NCBI GenBank assembly: GCA_018711275.1
Contig: DVIN01000059.1
Location: forward strand, 1-64,000
Direction of reading: 5' to 3'
DNA: 64,000 nt
Origin: Candidatus Pullilachnospira intestinigallinarum
GTDB lineage: Bacteria; Bacillota; Clostridia; Lachnospirales; Lachnospiraceae
Part shown: in pieces, positions 52,510 through 60,507 of the stretch
How the letters are laid out: the number at the start of each line of letters is the position of its first letter
Numbering within the stretch: the stretch's first letter is position 1
Program-made: the position numbers and the translations under genes
The notes under the pieces: generated by a model
Told to the model about the DNA's origin: nothing
Databases searched by the model: none
The model's input: only the letters and a program-made list of their open reading frames with translations

Positions 52510-53686
52510 TTTTCTTTTCTCCTTTGAATATAGTAATCAACTCCCGCTTTTTCAGCCGGTCGTATACCAACTGCCGAAACAGGGTATAACAGACGGACAT
52601 CAGCGGGATAAATACCAGCATACCCACAATTCCCATCAGGCTGCCGCCCACGGTAACCGCCACCAGCACCCAGATGGAAGGCAGCCCCACAGAGCTTCCC
52701 ACCACATGGGGATAGATCAGGTTCCCCTCAATCTGCTGAAGGATCAGGAACATGATCACAAACAGCACCGCCTGCATGGGATTTTCCATCAGAATCAGGA
52801 ACGCGCCCACCACGCAGCCGATAAAAGCTCCGAAAATGGGGATCAGCGCCGTAAATGCCACCAGAATTCCCACCAGCAGCGCATAGGGAAAACGGAAAAT
52901 CGTCATGGTGATAAAGAACATGCTTCCCAGAATCACCGCTTCCAGGCACTGCCCGGTAAAAAAATGGGAAAAGGTGGTATAAGCCAGGGACGCCACATGA
53001 TCGATCCAGTCAGCTCCCTTTTTCGGCAGAAACGCGTACATGATCTTCCGCACCTGCACACTGAGCCGCTCTTTCTGCAGCACAATGTACATGGCAAACA
53101 CAAAGGCAATCACAAAATTTGTGGCCGCGCTCACCACGCCGGAGACAATGTTCACCGTAGACCCCAGAAGATTTGTGGCGCCATTGCGCAGAAAAGTCAC
53201 CGCATTCTGCATCAGGCCTTCCCAGTCGATCTCCAGGGTATTCAGCCATTCCATGATCTGGGGATAATCGTTAAAAGTCTGCATCCCCCACTGCTGAATG
53301 GAAGGAACAAAATTCCGGATATCCACACTCAGCCGGTAAATCGTTGCGCCCAGCTGAGGAACCACCACCCCGAATACAATGGCGATTACCGCAAGAATCA
53401 GAATCAGGGCGATCACCAGGCTCAGAGGCCTGGACAGTTTTTTCATCAGTCTGCCAGGCCTTCCCTGCTTCAGCTTTCTGCGGCCGAAGACATTCCGCTC
53501 CACAAAATTCATGGGAATGTTAATGACAAACGCAATTGCTCCCCCCAACGCGAAGGGATAGATGATCCGGAACAGAAATACAATCGCTCCTATCACGGTG
53601 CCGAAATTCTGCAGGCCCACCAGGACCAGCACCGTGAAAACAATCAGGAGCATGATTTTCTTCATGTTTTCTTTACTTAGATCCAA
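52457..53686 (-). CDS. AI-2E family transporter (PerM-like)
   Basis: 409 residues, about eight membrane segments. An N-terminal pair (MLLIVFTVLVLVGLQNFGTVIG; IYPFALGGAIAFVINIPMNF), a central extracytoplasmic region and a C-terminal GILVAFTALIPIFGAFIGCVVGAFLIL and QQIEGNLIYPHVVGSSVGLPSIWVLVAVTVGG are classic for the UPF0118/AI-2E family. Members have been linked to AI-2 export or Na+/Li+ antiport, so the substrate is open. The gene ends inside the aminopeptidase gene. Confidence 0.92.
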   Translation of the reverse strand: MDLSKENMKKIMLLIVFTVLVLVGLQNFGTVIGAIVFLFRIIYPFALGGAIAFVINIPMNFVERNVFGRRKLKQGRPGRLMKKLSRPLSLVIALILILAVIAIVFGVVVPQLGATIYRLSVDIRNFVPSIQQWGMQTFNDYPQIMEWLNTLEIDWEGLMQNAVTFLRNGATNLLGSTVNIVSGVVSAATNFVIAFVFAMYIVLQKERLSVQVRKIMYAFLPKKGADWIDHVASLAYTTFSHFFTGQCLEAVILGSMFFITMTIFRFPYALLVGILVAFTALIPIFGAFIGCVVGAFLILMENPMQAVLFVIMFLILQQIEGNLIYPHVVGSSVGLPSIWVLVAVTVGGSLMGIVGMLVFIPLMSVCYTLFRQLVYDRLKKRELITIFKGEKKNETVQRDGEKQAGADGK

Positions 53687-53760
53687 TCTGCTACCTCCAT
53701 AAAAATGGGATGTCCCGCGCCCAAATCCTGCTCCGGCGCCGGGAGCATCCCTCCTGCGCG

Positions 53761-54636
53761 TTATCTGTTCTGTTCTTCCGCTTCATCTGTTCCGGAAGCC
53801 GCTTCCGCCCGGACGGGTTCTTTGGCATCCCCGGAAGCTTTCCCCGGCTGTTCCGCATGTTCGGTTTCCGTGGAAGCGGTCTCCGTCTGTTCTGTCTCTT
53901 CGTTATCTGCCGGAGACGTTCCTTCTTTATCTTCCGCTTCCTGCGTGTCATGATCAGCCGCCGCGTTCATGGCTGCCACAAACTCCAGATCATCATATTT
54001 TACCGGATGCCCCTGGGGCTGTTTCTGCGTTTCTTCAGGCGTTTCACCGGCCACCCGGGCGGCCAGTTCCTCATCTTTTACCTGCGCCTTTGCCCGCTGC
54101 ATCAGACTTGTGGTCTTTTTCGGCTGCTGCCGGCCCCTGGCCGTTCTGCTGGGATCCACCACATAAATTCTCTTGGGATCCGCTTTTGCCAAGCGCAGAT
54201 TCTTCCGCAGCGCCCAGATCAGCACGCCGGGCATCAGGATGGCGGAAATCCAGGAAAGCGCCCCGGTAACCCCCATCAGAAACAGGTACGCCTGCTGCAG
54301 CAGAGATACCGCAGTATAAATGCCGGCCACAATTTTCAGGATCTTCACCTTGTCCAGCCGGTTGGCCAGCCGGAAACTGAACAGCCCGGTGAAAATCTGG
54401 GTAAGTCCCAGGATCAGATAAACGACTCCGATGGATACCAGAAGCGGCACCGTGTAGCCGCCCTCCAGCAGCTGCTGTCTTGCCTCCACGGAAGCTTCAC
54501 TGCCGCCCAGCGACATGGACAGCATCATCACTCCCTGAAATACTACGCTGATGGCCGTGAAAATCAGCAGTGCGCCGATCATCTGCAGCAGCATCTTTCC
54601 CTGAATGGACTTGATTTCTTCTACACTTTGACTCAT
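53761..54636 (-). CDS. membrane protein with acidic C-terminal tail, function unknown
   Basis: 291 residues. Four or five membrane segments lie in residues 15-150 (MIGALLIFTAISVVFQGVMMLSM; VPLLVSIGVVYLILGLTQIFTGLF; IVAGIYTAVSLLQQAYLFLMG; WISAILMPGVLIWAL). From about 165 a basic linker leads to a long Glu/Thr-rich disordered tail. No catalytic motif is seen. A strong promoter (TTGACA-17-TACAAT) stands upstream. It precedes the AI-2E family gene on the same strand, about 75 bp away, so they may be co-expressed. Confidence 0.8.
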   Translation of the reverse strand: MSQSVEEIKSIQGKMLLQMIGALLIFTAISVVFQGVMMLSMSLGGSEASVEARQQLLEGGYTVPLLVSIGVVYLILGLTQIFTGLFSFRLANRLDKVKILKIVAGIYTAVSLLQQAYLFLMGVTGALSWISAILMPGVLIWALRKNLRLAKADPKRIYVVDPSRTARGRQQPKKTTSLMQRAKAQVKDEELAARVAGETPEETQKQPQGHPVKYDDLEFVAAMNAAADHDTQEAEDKEGTSPADNEETEQTETASTETEHAEQPGKASGDAKEPVRAEAASGTDEAEEQNR

Positions 54637-54707
54637 GCTATTCCTCCTGCCTGCATCCCCGCCTCCGCCCGCCCTGCGGGCCCGGGAAGATGCGTCCGTT
54701 AAAGAAC

Positions 54708-54736
54708 ATTGTAGTAAGGAAGAGACTGTTTGTCAA
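54708..54736 (-). promoter_or_regulatory. promoter of the 53761 membrane-protein gene
   Basis: TTGACA, 17 bases, TACAAT on the minus strand, about 70 bp before the start. An inverted GTACA/TGTAC repeat lies just upstream near 54750-54767. Confidence 0.8.
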
Positions 54737-54776
54737 ATTAAAAATTTATGTACAAAACAACAATGTACCCACTGTA

Positions 54777-55628
54777 TTACAAATCATCCGGCAGCGAAAT
54801 CCGCCTCCCGGCCCGCAGCCGGTGCAGCCGTCCCCCCAGCACCTCCTTCAGAATCCCGAAGGCCTCTTCCCCGGTGCAGTGGCCCGTATAGATTTCCGGA
54901 ATCTCCATATCCCGCAAGGTCTCTCCCAACTGGCGAATCTCCTGCGGGGAGAAGGGCATGCCAACGCCTCCCGGGCCTCCCTTCAGATGAAAGCCTCCCA
55001 GCACCGCCCGGACGGGCGTGCCCGGAAAACGTCGGGCTGCCTCCCGGATCGTCCGGTCGATTCCCCCGTGGGAACAGCTGCTGAGAATCACCAGGCCTTT
55101 TGCCGTCTGCAGCACCAGGCTCTGTTCATGGGCAAAAGTATCCGGCTGCAGCGTCCCGCCGGTTTTCTCATACATTTTCTCCTTTACCGCCCGCTCCCCG
55201 TCAGAGGGGCCCTCATGGCCCAGCACCCAGACACCGGGAAGAATCTGCATCTCCCCGGAAAGGAAACAAAACCGCTCCCGAAAAGCCTGCACCGGGTCCG
55301 GAAGCCCGATGAAGCGGGGGCTCCCGGAGGTCAGGGAATAGTATTCCCCGAAAGCTTCCTCTCTGGCATATACTTTTCCCGCAGGATTTCTCCGAAACCA
55401 CTCCGCCAGCCCTCCGCCATGGTCGTAATGACCGTGGGAAAGCACGGCAAATTCCGCCTCCTCCACATGGATTCCCAACCGGTCCGCATTTTCGGCAAAT
55501 ACCGCGGTGGAACCGGCATCCAGCAGGAAGGAATGGCCTTCGTACCGGATCCAGAAAGAAAGCCCATGCTCCGCCGCAAGACCTTCACCGGCCGTATTTT
55601 CCGCCAGCACGGTAATCTCCACAGACAT
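54777..55628 (-). CDS. MBL-fold metallohydrolase
   Basis: 283 residues from ATG 55628 (MSVEITVLAENTAGEG), which directly follows GGAGGGAGGAA. Metal motif SHGHYDHGGGL near residues 63-73 (HxHxDH), and later LGGFHLKGG and YTGHCTGEEAFGIL, as in the group annotated as dihydropterin synthase-like (MJ0301 type) lactamase-fold proteins. The activity in bacteria is uncertain. It overlaps no neighbour; a DUF6472-type gene lies 11 bp upstream on the same strand. Confidence 0.88.
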   Translation of the reverse strand: MSVEITVLAENTAGEGLAAEHGLSFWIRYEGHSFLLDAGSTAVFAENADRLGIHVEEAEFAVLSHGHYDHGGGLAEWFRRNPAGKVYAREEAFGEYYSLTSGSPRFIGLPDPVQAFRERFCFLSGEMQILPGVWVLGHEGPSDGERAVKEKMYEKTGGTLQPDTFAHEQSLVLQTAKGLVILSSCSHGGIDRTIREAARRFPGTPVRAVLGGFHLKGGPGGVGMPFSPQEIRQLGETLRDMEIPEIYTGHCTGEEAFGILKEVLGGRLHRLRAGRRISLPDDL

Positions 55629-55639
55629 TTCCTCCCTCC

Positions 55640-55822
55640 TCACATCTGATGCCGGACGATCCGATACTCATCGTCCAGACGGTAGTAGGGACACTGGTAA
55701 AAGGTATCGGTCAGAAACCGGTACATTTCATCCTCGTCCAGATTCACATCGCAGAAATACTCTTCCGTATCCTCATCGTAGGTATAATTGCTGCAGGTAT
55801 CACAGCTGGTTTTCTGTGCCAT
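55640..55822 (-). CDS. DUF6472-like small Cys-containing protein
   Basis: 60 residues with four Cys (CDTCSNYTYDEDTEEYFCDVNLDEDEMYRFL...CPYY), a C-x2-C...C...C arrangement that suggests a metal site. Small proteins of this type are widespread in Lachnospiraceae and unassigned. GAAAGAACATG context gives an AAAAGGAGAAAG ribosome binding site. It sits between the MOSC-MogA gene and the MBL hydrolase. Confidence 0.8.
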   Translation of the reverse strand: MAQKTSCDTCSNYTYDEDTEEYFCDVNLDEDEMYRFLTDTFYQCPYYRLDDEYRIVRHQM

Positions 55823-55900
55823 GTTCTTTCTCCTTTTGTTTTTTCTATACCCGGAAATGTCTGCACAGCGACAGTTCCGCCTTCCGGCTTTGCCGAACCG

Positions 55901-56827
55901 TTACCTTGCACAGTCTCCGCTCTCTCCGGCCAGCACCTCAAGTCCGTGATCCAGCGCCGGAAGAATATATTCCAGGCTTTCCGCCACCGCCTTGGGACTT
56001 CCCGGCAGATTGATGATCAGGGTTTTTCCCCGAATGGCGGAAACGGCCCGGCTCAGCATGGCCCGCTTTGTGATGGTCATGGAATAGGCGCGGATGGCCT
56101 CGGCGATTCCGGGCGCCATCCGGTCTGCCACCGCCAAAGTGGCCTCCGGCGTCCGATCCCTGGGGGCAAATCCCGTTCCGCCGGTGGTGAGAATCAGATC
56201 CACGCCCACCCGGTCACAAAGCCGGATGAGCGTCTGTTCTATTTCCGCCTGTTCATCGTGAATCAGCAGCTGTTCCACCACCAGATAAGGCCCGGCCTCC
56301 ACCATCCGGCGGATCAGCGGCCCGCTCTCGTCCTTGCGAAGCCCGGCCGCTCCCTTATCACTCATGGTCACCACGCCCACCCGGAACCGATGATTCTGTC
56401 CGGTAATCTCCATGGAATCCCCGGGGCGGATCGTGCCGCCTTTCAGCACCTTCGCGAATACCCCCTCCCGGGGCATGATGCAGTCTCCCACCTGCCGGAA
56501 AATGGCACAGTGGGAATGACATTCCTTTCCGATCTGTGTCACCTCCAGCTGCACCTGGCCGCAGGAAAGAACGGTTCCCACCGGCAGGGAGGCAAAGTCT
56601 ATTCCCTCCACCACCAGATTTTCCCCGAAATCTCCAAAGGCCACCCGGGCGCCCCTTTGGCCAAATTCCTGAATTTTTTCCAGGGACAGAAGGCTCACCT
56701 GCCGGTGCCATTTCCCCGCATGGGCGTCCCCGGCGATTCCCAGATCCTCCACAAATTCTCCCTGCGGCACCGGATGCTTTGCCGTTCCTTTTTTCTCACT
56801 GACACAAACCGCTCTCACAATTCCCAT
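55901..56827 (-). CDS. MOSC domain - MogA/MoaB fusion (molybdenum cofactor)
   Basis: 308 residues. Residues 1-145 form a MOSC domain (GIAGDAHAGKWHRQVSLLS, FGDFGENLVVEGID, and IGKECHSHCAIFRQVGDCIMPREGVFAKVLKGG with the conserved Cys). Residues 150-305 form a MogA/MoaB molybdopterin adenylyltransferase (RVGVVTMSDKGAAGLRKDESGPLI, LILTTGGTGFAPRDRTPEA, LIINLPGSPKAVAESL). MogA activates molybdopterin for metal insertion, and MOSC proteins handle the cofactor's sulfur or target transfer. The fusion is seen in other Clostridia. The next gene upstream is MoeA-like. Confidence 0.93.
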   Translation of the reverse strand: MGIVRAVCVSEKKGTAKHPVPQGEFVEDLGIAGDAHAGKWHRQVSLLSLEKIQEFGQRGARVAFGDFGENLVVEGIDFASLPVGTVLSCGQVQLEVTQIGKECHSHCAIFRQVGDCIMPREGVFAKVLKGGTIRPGDSMEITGQNHRFRVGVVTMSDKGAAGLRKDESGPLIRRMVEAGPYLVVEQLLIHDEQAEIEQTLIRLCDRVGVDLILTTGGTGFAPRDRTPEATLAVADRMAPGIAEAIRAYSMTITKRAMLSRAVSAIRGKTLIINLPGSPKAVAESLEYILPALDHGLEVLAGESGDCAR

Positions 56828-56842
56828 TTCGGCATACCTCCT

Positions 56843-57880
56843 TCAATGTCTCCCCTTCCCGAATCCACAGTTGGGGAACGTACAGACCGGACAGTTCATA
56901 CAGAAGCCGCCTTCCCCCAGGGCCGCCAGCTCATCGGCAGTCACCGGGTCATCCGCCATCACCCGCGGCAGCACCAGATCGAAAATCGTCCGCTTTGAAT
57001 ACATCACGCATCCGGGCAGGCCCAGCACCGGAATCCTTCCCCCTTCCCAGGAAAGATACGCCATCAGCAGCATGGCTCCCGGCAGCACCGGCGCTCCATA
57101 GGAAATGATTTCCGCTCCCGTATCGGCAATGGCTCCCGGGGTCCGGTCATCGGGATCCACACTCATGCCGCCGGTGCAGAGAATCATCCGGGCCCCCTGC
57201 CGGGCAAAATCCAGAATTGCTTCCCGGATATGATCCTTCTGATCATCCGTGTACGTCTGCCCCAGAACCTGCGCCGGATACTCTGCCAGCTTTTCCCGGA
57301 TCACCGGGCCGAAGGTATCCTGAATTCTCCCGTAAAACACTTCGTTTCCCGTGGTGACAATCCCCACCTTCTTTTCCTGAAAGGGAAGGATCTGAAACAG
57401 CGGAGCCGGGCCTGCGGCCCTGCGGGCCTTATCCATCTTTTCCTGTTCGATCACCAGGGGAATAATTCTGGTTCCCGCCAGCCGGTCTCCCTTTTTCACA
57501 GGTACATCCCCGTGGCGGCAGGCAATCATCATCTCTCCCAGCCGGTTTACCGCGTACAGCCCCTGGCGGTTCACTTTGAACAGGCCGTCCCTGTCGGCAA
57601 TCAGTTCAATTTTTCCTTCCGACACATCGGAGCCGTGCATCCCGTCTCCCCGGCAGATTTCATACAGGATACGGGCCGCCTCATTTTCATGGAGAATGCC
57701 CTCTTTCTTCTCCCATACAAACAGATGATCCTTTCCCAGCCTGAGAAGCACGGGAATATCCTCCTCTGTGACAATATGTCCCTTCCGGAATGCCGGTCCT
57801 TTTCTCTCGCCTTTTACAATTTCCGTAATGTCATGGCAGAGTACATGCCCCGCCGCGTGAATTGTTTCAATTTCTTTCAT
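56843..57880 (-). CDS. MoeA-like molybdopterin-binding protein with Cys-rich tail
   Basis: 345 residues from ATG 57880 (MKEIETIHAAGHVLCHDITEIVKGERKG), chosen because the ORF-track N-terminus is hairpin sequence and AGGGAG precedes this ATG. The C-terminal half is a MoCF-binding domain (KVGIVTTGNEVFYGRI, MILCTGGMSVDPDDRTPGAI, LPGAMLLMAYL, VLGLPGCVMYSKRTIFDLVLPRV). Shorter than canonical MoeA (about 400). It ends FCMNCPVCTFPNCGFGKG, a C-x2-C-x2-C-x4-C cluster that may bind metal and is not part of classic MoeA. It acts with the MOSC-MogA gene 15 bp downstream. Confidence 0.88.
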   Translation of the reverse strand: MKEIETIHAAGHVLCHDITEIVKGERKGPAFRKGHIVTEEDIPVLLRLGKDHLFVWEKKEGILHENEAARILYEICRGDGMHGSDVSEGKIELIADRDGLFKVNRQGLYAVNRLGEMMIACRHGDVPVKKGDRLAGTRIIPLVIEQEKMDKARRAAGPAPLFQILPFQEKKVGIVTTGNEVFYGRIQDTFGPVIREKLAEYPAQVLGQTYTDDQKDHIREAILDFARQGARMILCTGGMSVDPDDRTPGAIADTGAEIISYGAPVLPGAMLLMAYLSWEGGRIPVLGLPGCVMYSKRTIFDLVLPRVMADDPVTADELAALGEGGFCMNCPVCTFPNCGFGKGRH

Positions 57881-57895
57881 CTTCCCAATCTCCCT

Positions 57896-57990
57896 GATTT
57901 CACCTTTACGGCCGCCCTCCGGGCTTATCATGAAAGTGGCCCGCCGCCCTGCGGCGGCCGGCCAGATTCTGTCCGTTCAGCCCTGCGGCC
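57896..57990. repeat. GC-rich hairpins upstream of the moeA-like gene
   Basis: GGCCCGCCGCCCTGCGGCGGCCGGCC and GGCCGCCCTCCGGGC lie in the spacer. They resemble the GGCC repeat family in placement before a ribosome binding site, but the sequence match is weak. Confidence 0.45.
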
Positions 57991-58014
57991 ACACCGCCGC
58001 CAAAGCATGCCGGG

Positions 58015-58533
58015 TTATGCCCAAATAATATAATTTTCTTTTCTGGGTTTCGGGTCCGGAAGCGGATCCTTCGCATATCCCAGAATACAGTTTCCAATAC
58101 CGATATAATCATCGGAAAGTCTCCATTTTTTCAGCAGTTCCTTTCCCTCCGGGGTTTCAAATACTTCTCTGGCCCGGTGAATCCAGCAGGAAGCCACGCC
58201 CAGGGACGCCGCCGCATTCATCAGATTCCCCATCACCAGACTGCCGTCCTCCACACAGGTACCGCGGTTCTTGTCAGCCAGCACCACAACCACTGTGGGC
58301 GCTCCGTAAAACGGATCTCCATTGTTTCCCATCACCGCCGCGTTCATCCGGGAAAGCTGCCCGATCGTCTCCGGATCCTGAACCACTACCATCACCGGTG
58401 ACTGGGCTCCCATACCGGTGGGCGCATAGGTGCCGGCCTCCAGGATCTGCTTCAGATCCTCCTCCTTTACCTGATCGGGGAGATATGCTCTCACGCTTCT
58501 TCTTGTGGTCAAAGTTTTCAACGTCTCATTCAT
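58015..58533 (-). CDS. nitroreductase family protein
   Basis: 172 residues. FMN-binding pattern RRSVRAYLPDQVKEEDLKQILEAGTYAPTGMGAQSPVMVVV, then PTVVVVLAD and GNLMNAAASLGVASCWIHRA, and LGYAKDPLPDPKPRKENYI. It is a short NfsA/FrP-type flavoprotein that reduces nitro compounds or quinones with NAD(P)H; the physiological role is unknown. GGAGGAGGAA stands before the ATG. A hairpin at 58562-58593 lies in its leader. It may be co-transcribed with the MoCo genes downstream. Confidence 0.9.
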   Translation of the reverse strand: MNETLKTLTTRRSVRAYLPDQVKEEDLKQILEAGTYAPTGMGAQSPVMVVVQDPETIGQLSRMNAAVMGNNGDPFYGAPTVVVVLADKNRGTCVEDGSLVMGNLMNAAASLGVASCWIHRAREVFETPEGKELLKKWRLSDDYIGIGNCILGYAKDPLPDPKPRKENYIIWA

Positions 58534-58561
58534 TGTCGGTTCCTCCTCCTGCTGTTATTTT

Positions 58562-58593
58562 GTAACAGATCAGCCTTCCGGCTGAACTGTTAC
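58562..58593. other. hairpin in the nitroreductase leader
   Basis: GTAACAG-AT-CAGCC-TTCC-GGCTG-AA-CTGTTAC, two stacked stems. GTTTTTG follows on the plus strand, where no gene ends. On the minus strand it stands 29 bp before the ATG and may shape translation. Confidence 0.5.
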
Positions 58594-58692
58594 GTTTTTG
58601 CCTTGCGGATACCTTTCGAAAAAGAAAGGCACCGCAAAACCTCTGCCTTTATTATAACGGTTCCCTTTTCCCGATACAAGCGAATTTTATTC

Positions 58693-58721
58693 TTGCCTTT
58701 TCCGTTTCCGCATGCTATAAT
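58693..58721 (+). promoter_or_regulatory. tRNA-Leu promoter
   Basis: TTGCCT, 17 bases, TATAAT, 15 bp before the tRNA 5' end. Confidence 0.8.
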
Positions 58722-58736
58722 AAGATCCGTCCGCAG

Positions 58737-58820
58737 GCCGGTGTGTCGGAATTGGCAGACGAGACAGACTCAAAATCTGTTATCCGCAAGGGTGTGTGGG
58801 TTCGAGTCCCACCACCGGCA
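58737..58820 (+). tRNA. tRNA-Leu (anticodon CAA)
   Basis: 84 bases. Acceptor GCCGGTG/CACCGGC with discriminator A, D-arm with GGAATTGGCAGAC, anticodon arm ACAGA-CTCAAAA-TCTGT giving CAA, a long variable arm as in class II tRNAs, and T-arm GTGGG-TTCGAGT-CCCAC. The 3' CCA is not encoded. It stands alone. The ORF at 58603-58878 over it is spurious. Confidence 0.96.
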
Positions 58821-58986
58821 GTCAGAATTTTCAGGGGCAGGAGTGATTCATAAGAATCGCGCCTGCCCCTGTTTGTAACTGTCTGCAGTGTTTTCATACG
58901 TTCCGCCGTCAGAGAGCAGCAACCGGATCTTCGGCGCCCAGGCAAAGAAAAACTGCCGCGCCCTTTCCCCTTCCTGCCTCAGCTTT

Positions 58987-59742
58987 TTAACTTATCCGGC
59001 GCCGGATAGCCTGTTCCAGAAATCCGGCACAGCCTGGCACTTCCCGGTCATAATAGGCGGTAAACCGTTCATCCATCGCATACAGATCCGCCATGGCTCT
59101 GTGCGCTTCCCTGGTATACGTTTTCCAGGTCATTCCCAGCCATTCCTTATGCAGCATCACAATACGCTCTGCCTCCGGACTTTCCGGGCTTACGCCCGCC
59201 GTAACCGCTTCCGCAAGCCGCTGGCGGATTTCCTTTCCCAGATTTTCAAAACGCTCATACGCCTCCGGCGTCATATTCAGCACCTTCTGCATGGCAGCAT
59301 CCACCTGGCTGTCCCCATATTTTTCCCGGGCTTCTGCGCCATACATTTGTTCATACTGGTCTGTCACCTGCTCCTTAAACGCCTGAAATTTTTCCGCATC
59401 TGTCATCACTTCTTCTCCTTTCATTGCTGTAATGGACCGCCGTACCAGATCAATCAGAGATTCCGTATGCGCCTTCCGGGCTTCCAGCTCCCGGAGATGT
59501 TCCTCAAGCGCGCCCAGAATATCAAAATTCTCCGTATAAAGAATCTCCCGGATCTCCTTTAAATCCATGCCCCGCTCCCGGTAAAACAGGATCTGCTGCA
59601 GCAAATCCACCTCCCGCTCTCCGTAAAGCCGGTAGCCCGCCGCACTGATACAGGCCGGCTTCAGCAGGCCGATGGAATCATAATGACGGAGCGTCCGTGC
59701 ACTGACACCCGCCAGATCCGCCAGTTCTTTTACACGATACAT
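58987..59742 (-). CDS. MerR family regulator with TipAS domain
   Basis: The start at 59742 (MYRVKELADLAGVSARTLRHYDSIGLLKP) has AAGGAG 9 bases upstream; the ORF-track extension passes through the promoter. 251 residues: an N-terminal MerR winged helix (1-70), a coiled-coil linker (about 75-115), and a C-terminal TipAS domain (about 125-240; QAFKEQVTDQYEQMYGAEAREKYGDSQVD...MLHKEWLGMTWKTYTREAHRAMADLYAMDERFTAYYD). TipAS domains bind thiopeptides and other drugs. It probably activates its own promoter, since the operator lies in its -35/-10 spacer. No efflux gene is adjacent. Confidence 0.93.
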   Translation of the reverse strand: MYRVKELADLAGVSARTLRHYDSIGLLKPACISAAGYRLYGEREVDLLQQILFYRERGMDLKEIREILYTENFDILGALEEHLRELEARKAHTESLIDLVRRSITAMKGEEVMTDAEKFQAFKEQVTDQYEQMYGAEAREKYGDSQVDAAMQKVLNMTPEAYERFENLGKEIRQRLAEAVTAGVSPESPEAERIVMLHKEWLGMTWKTYTREAHRAMADLYAMDERFTAYYDREVPGCAGFLEQAIRRRIS

Positions 59743-59812
59743 ACGCATCTTCTCCTTTTCGATTTCGATTTTATCCGGGCCGGACGGCCCTCTGGTATTG
59801 CTTCCATACATG

Positions 59813-59843
59813 ATGATACTTGTTGACGCTGCGGCAAGGTCAA
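59813..59843 (-). promoter_or_regulatory. MerR-type promoter with 19-bp spacer
   Basis: Minus-strand TTGACC, 19 bases, TATCAT. The long spacer is typical of MerR-activated promoters. Within it TTGCCGCAGCGTCAA (59823-59837) is a near-perfect palindrome of the CTTGACGC-type MerR/TipA operator. Confidence 0.85.
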
Positions 59844-59935
59844 GGGTTATTTTTAGGTTTTTTACTGAATCATTACCGTTCCTCACTGTGCACTTATGCG
59901 GTAATAATTCAATTCCGGTTTTTCCCTGTGGAACT

Positions 59936-60110
59936 GTCTCACTTGCCTCTCTCATACGGTTATATGACCAGCTTCCTCCTGTGGAACCGTTCCACTTGCC
60001 TCTCTCATACGGTTATATGGCCAATTCCCTCCCGCGGAACCGTTCCACTTGCCTCTCTCATACGGTTATGTAGCCTATTTCCTCCTGTGGAACCGTTCTA
60101 CTTATCTATT
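59936..60110. repeat. tandem array C: three and a half units, 53-bp period
   Basis: ACTTGCCTCTCTCATACGGTTAT starts at 59941, 59994 and 60047, with a partial copy at 60100, exactly 53 bp apart. Each unit holds TACGGTTAT, 22 bases, then GGAACCGTTCCACTTGCC. TACGGTTA and AACCGT are 30 bases apart as in array B, and the unit length is the same. It lies upstream of the merR-type gene. Confidence 0.9.
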
Positions 60111-60507
60111 TTGGCGTTTTACTACAGCAGGATACTCAAATTCTTCATCTCTACAGTAGATTCCCACAATTTTCTGTGGTATGACGATCCGCTAATCCCT
60201 TATTTCTGCAGTAATTCACCAATGTTTGGAACCGCCGGATTTCCCATTTTATCCCCATTAGCTGTATTTCCGTTTTCCGGAGGGGAAACAAGTTCTGATA
60301 TTTTTATCTTGCAATTTTTAACCGAATAAATTTCCTGCTCTTTCCCGCCGCATGCACTTTCCCTCTGCTTCGTCAAACATTTTCAGGAACAGAGCCTTCC
60401 GATACGATACCAATCCGATCTTCCCCCCACCGAACCGCATGCATCACCGGCTCCGTATCAGCCCGGCCTGAGGCCCTGGCAATCCGCTGCCACAGTTGTC
60501 TGTCCCG
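60111..60507. other. intergenic remainder before the histidine kinase stop
   Basis: About 400 bp without a supported gene, RNA or terminator. The first part is T-rich, the last part GC-rich. Confidence 0.4.

Noticed and set aside
58603-58878. 91-codon ORF over the tRNA
   Set aside because: It contains the entire tRNA-Leu and its promoter.
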